Below, in pieces: positions 4,586-8,119 of a stretch of DNA of 8,119 nt (position 1 is its first letter; every line of letters starts with the position of its first letter). The position numbers and the translations under genes are program-made. The stretch covers positions 1 through 8,119 of the forward strand of contig CALPVM020000095.1 of NCBI GenBank assembly GCA_943327015.2. The letters run 5' to 3'. This DNA comes from Akkermansia muciniphila. Lineage in GTDB: Bacteria > Pseudomonadota > Gammaproteobacteria > Burkholderiales > Burkholderiaceae_C. The notes under the pieces were generated by a model. That model was not told where the DNA came from. It did no database searches and worked only from the letters and a program-made list of their open reading frames with translations.

Positions 4586-7120
4586 ATGTCTAACGTTAAC
4601 TCCTCATCCAACTCTATAAACATGGGTCAAACCGAGTGGCGTCATGCGGTTATTGTTATCGGCACCTTGTTAAGCGTGGTGCCGTTTCTGTTGCCGTACA
4701 TTTCCACATCCGATGCACCACTGCCAACCGCTACCTGGGTGTTGGTGGTTCTGTCAACATTGGCCAATGTGGGGGTCATGTTTTACCATTGGACATCGCC
4801 GGCACACCCCAAGTTTTTGATGCTGCCTTTCAGAAAATTTGTGTTGCGGGTGCACATTTTTTCGGGCACAGCAGAGTTGTTTCTAGGCATTGCTGCCATG
4901 ATTACCCGCAGCCCGGAGCTTGCAATTGTGACCGCATGCACGGCCATTTTTTTTCATATTCCAAGCGCTTTTCAGCAAACCACCATCGTTTTTGGTTCGC
5001 GCGCCATCATGCGGCCGGCTTATCTGGCATGCATTGCAATCCATCTGTTCTGCGCCATTCAGCTCCTGCGTTTTCCGGATTCGATGTTCTGGCTGGCATC
5101 TACATTTCTGGTTTTTAATGTGTATGTTTGGGTGCGTGTTTACTACTTTACATTTATGCTGACCGGCATCTTTGGCGATGCCAAATACTCGGTTGCGGTG
5201 GTTGCTGCGGGTCTCACTACCTTGCCCTTGATTTTGGGCCCGATGACCATTTTTATGGTCGGTTTGGCGGTGTTGGTGCATTACGTACTGTACCGCTGGT
5301 TGCTGTTGGAGCGCTCTGCAGAGGCCATACAAGACTTTGTGCGCGAACGCCCTCGCGATGTGGCGGTCAATGATGAAGTGCTCGCCCTTTGGCGCGACGA
5401 AAACGCCAAAGAGGACACCCAGACAGCCGAGTTGTATTTCAAATCCCTCGATACCGATGGCGATGGCTTACTTTCAGTCAAAGACTTGCAACGCGTGTTG
5501 GCATCGTGGCACGTTCCAGAATCGCTTATCAGAGAACTCATTACTGGCAAAGTAAAAACAGAGCACATTGATTTTGCGTTGTTTCGCAGCACCATATGGT
5601 CGTTGGGAAAAGTGCGCGATAAAGCCTACCAATTTGCAGAAGCAGAACAGCCACAGACCGATTGGGAGCGGTCTGCGTTGGTGTTTAAACGCATAGACCT
5701 CAATGGCGATGGGTATATTTCTCCATTCGAACTCGAGCTGCTGTTGCTGGAGTGGGGCTTGCCTGCAAGCGACGTAGAACATTGGCTGAGGCTTGCAGAC
5801 TCAACCGGTGATGGCCGCTTGACCCCTGAAGAGTTCTTTAAGAATTTTCGGCCGGTGTGGTCGTTTATTTACTACGTGGTTGTTAAAACCCGCCATGCTG
5901 AAACTGAGTCCATCCAAAACATCCTATTTGGTAAAGCAGCAGATCAGCGCCGTACTTCCCAAATTCGCAATGCAGTTCAGATGCAAAGGTTAAAAGGTGT
6001 CGATTTGTTTGCGGGTGCGAGCGATGCTTTTTTTGAAGACCTGACACACACCATGGTACAAGAGCAGCATGCACTGGGCCTAAAGTTGTTTAGCGAGGGC
6101 GATGTTGGCAATACGTTTTACTATATTCAAAGCGGACGTGTGCGGCTGAGTTTTCAAGGTCAGACGCTGGCGGAACTTCATCCGGGTACATTCTTTGGCG
6201 AAGGCGCTTTGTTGTCTGAAAATGCGCGCAACGCCACCGCAGAGATATTAGAAGATGCAACGTTTTTAACTGTCTCACGCGAAAATTTCCATTTTCTGCT
6301 TCAAAAGCATCCGCAGATGCAGGCGCAGATTCAGCGCGTAGACGAGGAGCGGCAGCGCTCTAGAAGTTCTCAAGCATTAGCGACCCATCTGCTATCCCGC
6401 ATTCCCTTGTTTCAAGGTATTTCTGGTATTGAACAATTGGGTAAGTCGGCCATACGCCGTAGTGTTCAGGCAGGAACCATTGTGTTGGAGCAGGGTACAA
6501 CCGGAGATTCGCTATTGCTCATTGTCAGCGGTGTGCTAAGGGTTGAGCGTAACGGCGTAGAACTGGCAGAGTTGCGTGAGGGGGCATTGTTGGGTGAAGG
6601 CGCGGTGCTATCCGGGCAACCGCGTTCGGCAAGTGTGATTGCAGCAGTTAATGCAACTATCCTTGAGCTTTCCCGCGATGTGTTGTTGGAGCATGCTGAG
6701 TTACGGGAGCGGTTATCAGGCACACGGGAAGACCGTGAACGCATGGAGCGCCAACAGTTTGTACGGCAAGACCGATTGCGGCGGTTAACTGTGCTGGCAA
6801 ATATCCCTGATGAACGGCTTGATGAACTGGCCGATGTGCTAACACCCCAAGTGGTAAACGTGGATGAAACAATCATTGAACAGGGCACTGCTGGTGATTG
6901 CCTTTATTTGGTAAAGCGTGGCCTCGTACGCATTGAGCGTGATGGTACAACCATTGCAAACGTAGGGGCTGGGGGATGCTTTGGCGAACTCGCACTGCTC
7001 TCGGGTGACCCGCGTACCGCCAGTGCGTTGGCAGACTGCGTCACAGAATTGCTGGTTTTGCACCGCTCGGACTACAAAAAGTTAACAGATGGAATGACCC
7101 CTCGTCTGCCTTACACTTGA
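4586..7120 (+). CDS. multi-pass membrane protein with EF-hands and three cyclic-nucleotide-binding domains
   Basis: This 844-residue protein was not recognised as a named family. Its N-terminal third (about 20-240) is a membrane domain of about seven or eight hydrophobic segments, near 20-40, 48-68, 88-108, 112-133, 142-162, 166-192, 203-218 and 221-240. A charged linker leads to EF-hand loops at 289-300 (DTDGDGLLSVKD), 371-382 (DLNGDGYISPFE) and 405-416 (DSTGDGRLTPEE). A degenerate unit lies near 318-332. Three cNMP-binding domains follow, at about 473-572, 608-705 and 735-832. Each has a phosphate-binding cassette: FGEGALL with R548, LGEGAVL with R680, FGELALL with R810. The Glu (539, 671, 801) and Arg are always 9 residues apart. 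No kinase, cyclase, HTH or K+ selectivity filter is present. Expected role, by inference: a membrane sensor integrating Ca2+ and cyclic nucleotides through the cytoplasmic C-terminal part. The ATG at 4586 has no good ribosome site; Met13 at 4622 is an alternative. The DUF3108 gene follows after 24 nt. Confidence 0.9.
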   Translation: MSNVNSSSNSINMGQTEWRHAVIVIGTLLSVVPFLLPYISTSDAPLPTATWVLVVLSTLANVGVMFYHWTSPAHPKFLMLPFRKFVLRVHIFSGTAELFLGIAAMITRSPELAIVTACTAIFFHIPSAFQQTTIVFGSRAIMRPAYLACIAIHLFCAIQLLRFPDSMFWLASTFLVFNVYVWVRVYYFTFMLTGIFGDAKYSVAVVAAGLTTLPLILGPMTIFMVGLAVLVHYVLYRWLLLERSAEAIQDFVRERPRDVAVNDEVLALWRDENAKEDTQTAELYFKSLDTDGDGLLSVKDLQRVLASWHVPESLIRELITGKVKTEHIDFALFRSTIWSLGKVRDKAYQFAEAEQPQTDWERSALVFKRIDLNGDGYISPFELELLLLEWGLPASDVEHWLRLADSTGDGRLTPEEFFKNFRPVWSFIYYVVVKTRHAETESIQNILFGKAADQRRTSQIRNAVQMQRLKGVDLFAGASDAFFEDLTHTMVQEQHALGLKLFSEGDVGNTFYYIQSGRVRLSFQGQTLAELHPGTFFGEGALLSENARNATAEILEDATFLTVSRENFHFLLQKHPQMQAQIQRVDEERQRSRSSQALATHLLSRIPLFQGISGIEQLGKSAIRRSVQAGTIVLEQGTTGDSLLLIVSGVLRVERNGVELAELREGALLGEGAVLSGQPRSASVIAAVNATILELSRDVLLEHAELRERLSGTREDRERMERQQFVRQDRLRRLTVLANIPDERLDELADVLTPQVVNVDETIIEQGTAGDCLYLVKRGLVRIERDGTTIANVGAGGCFGELALLSGDPRTASALADCVTELLVLHRSDYKKLTDGMTPRLPYT

Positions 7121-7144
7121 TCCAACAAAACACCTTCCATCACA

Positions 7145-8119
7145 ATGCCCAACCCAGCTCCCCCGCATAACTGGATATTCCGCTGCATTGTTGCAATCGT
7201 ACTGGCTGCGCATGCCTTTGTGTTGCACAGCCTAACTAGCGAACAGGCCAAACCCACAGCAGTACCAAGCGCTTTTTCTGACACTATATTTAACACCCGC
7301 ACCATCGAGTTAGCACCACCGCCAGCCCAAATACCACCTCTGGCCCCGCTCCAAACAGCACCCGTTACTGCGCGCAAAAAGCCTGCTCCTAGACCAACCG
7401 TAATGACCAAGACGGTAAGCACAGCCAGCGCTGCATCTGTTGACGCCAACCCCACCATCGACCCAACAACAGATAATCTGCCAGCCAATGATGTTCCAAT
7501 GGAGCAGTCTCGAACCAATAAAATGAGCGATGCAATACCAGTGACAAATCAACCCGCAGCCGACGCTCCCGAGCCAACTACGGAGCCCACGCGTTATGCA
7601 GTACCTGCACCGGCTATTTTGAAGTACGACATTAAAGGTGAAATCAAGGGCTTTTCGTATTTTGCCAACGGGCAACTCAGCTGGCAGCACAATGGCAGCA
7701 ACTACGATGCTCAACTCGAAATAAACCACTTTTTACTTGGTTCGCGCACCCAAACCAGCTCAGGACAAATCGGCGCCCGTGGCTTAGAACCACTGCGTTT
7801 TGCCGACAAAGCGCGCACCGAAGTGGTAGCGCAGTTAGACCACAGTCAAAAACAGGTTACCTTTACGGCTGACGGAACACGTACGCAACTTGAGGACGAT
7901 GCACAGGATCATCTTAGTATTTTCTTGCAGCTCAGCGCATTGTTAGCTGGCAACCCAGAACGTTACAAAGCCGGAGACCGCTTGGCGTTTCAGGCGGTAG
8001 GCTCAAAATCATCGGAGCATTGGACGTTTGTAGTGGGCTCAATAGAATCTCTTAAACTGCCCGGAGGGGCCGTGCAGGCACTCAAGCTCACCCGCCATCC
8101 CGCAACCGAGGGTGCACCT
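7145..8119 (+). CDS. DUF3108-type envelope protein, 3' end beyond the window
   Basis: From ATG 7145 the frame is open for 325 codons to the window edge with no stop. The protein has a short N-terminus, one hydrophobic segment (about 11-30, FRCIVAIVLAAHAFVLHSL) acting as an uncleaved anchor or signal, then a low-complexity Pro/Ala/Thr-rich linker (about 55-158). A folded domain begins at about 160 (KYDIKGEIKGFSYFANGQLSW) and continues past 300. The layout resembles TonB: membrane anchor, proline-rich periplasmic spacer, folded end. The folded part looks like DUF3108, a family of unknown function common in betaproteobacteria, with the G-x-L-x-W and Y-D-A-Q-L-E-I strand pattern. It starts 24 nt after the EF-hand/cNMP stop in the same frame, and no ribosome site is obvious, so co-transcription and perhaps translational coupling are likely. 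The family name comes from recall, not a search. Confidence 0.78.
   Translation, partial: MPNPAPPHNWIFRCIVAIVLAAHAFVLHSLTSEQAKPTAVPSAFSDTIFNTRTIELAPPPAQIPPLAPLQTAPVTARKKPAPRPTVMTKTVSTASAASVDANPTIDPTTDNLPANDVPMEQSRTNKMSDAIPVTNQPAADAPEPTTEPTRYAVPAPAILKYDIKGEIKGFSYFANGQLSWQHNGSNYDAQLEINHFLLGSRTQTSSGQIGARGLEPLRFADKARTEVVAQLDHSQKQVTFTADGTRTQLEDDAQDHLSIFLQLSALLAGNPERYKAGDRLAFQAVGSKSSEHWTFVVGSIESLKLPGGAVQALKLTRHPATEGAP

Noticed and set aside
4586..7120. Cyclic-nucleotide-gated potassium channel
   Set aside because: No GYG-type selectivity filter or S4-like row of basic residues is visible in the membrane part, although cNMP domains are present.
7111..7729. Minus-strand open frames (7518-7111 and 7729-7310)
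   Set aside because: Antisense to the DUF3108 gene. Their Gly/Cys/Trp-rich sequences mirror its Pro/Ala/Thr-rich linker on the opposite strand.

Overview
The window reads as chromosomal DNA of a Gram-negative bacterium of moderate GC. The periplasmic PCu(A)C copper chaperone, the modABC molybdate importer and a DUF3108 protein with a membrane anchor and a long Pro/Ala linker together suggest a betaproteobacterium, probably Burkholderiales. That placement is inferred from gene content and not from a marker gene. Coding density is high. No rRNA, tRNA, CRISPR array, insertion sequence or phage gene was seen.

Left part, all on the minus strand. A possible gene start runs off the left edge (62 to 1). 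It is preceded by a PCu(A)C-type copper chaperone (663-154) with a His-rich tail. Upstream of that lies a complete molybdate ABC importer in the order modA (3325-2567), modB (2548-1871), modC (1874-786). The gap between modA and modB is 18 nt, and modB and modC share an ATGA overlap. A short inverted repeat sits just ahead of the modA ribosome site. Upstream of modA, on the same strand, is an extended SDR-type NAD(P)H reductase of the dihydroflavonol-reductase/aldehyde-reductase group (4475-3405).

Right part, plus strand. A 110-nt divergent intergenic region (4476-4585) separates the reductase from the most unusual gene here. This is an 844-residue protein (4586-7120) with a multi-pass membrane domain, a calmodulin-like block of EF-hands (three canonical loops and one degenerate unit) and three tandem cyclic-nucleotide-binding domains. 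No enzymatic output domain or channel selectivity filter can be recognised. Only 24 nt downstream, and in the same frame, begins a DUF3108 protein (7145 onward) that runs off the right edge.

How the genes fit together: modABC brings molybdate into the cell for molybdenum cofactor synthesis. The PCu(A)C protein carries copper in the periplasm, usually for cytochrome oxidase assembly. The reductase has no clear functional tie to either. The EF-hand/cNMP protein looks like a membrane-bound integrator of calcium and cyclic-nucleotide signals. Its output is unknown, and it is the best candidate here for undescribed biology.
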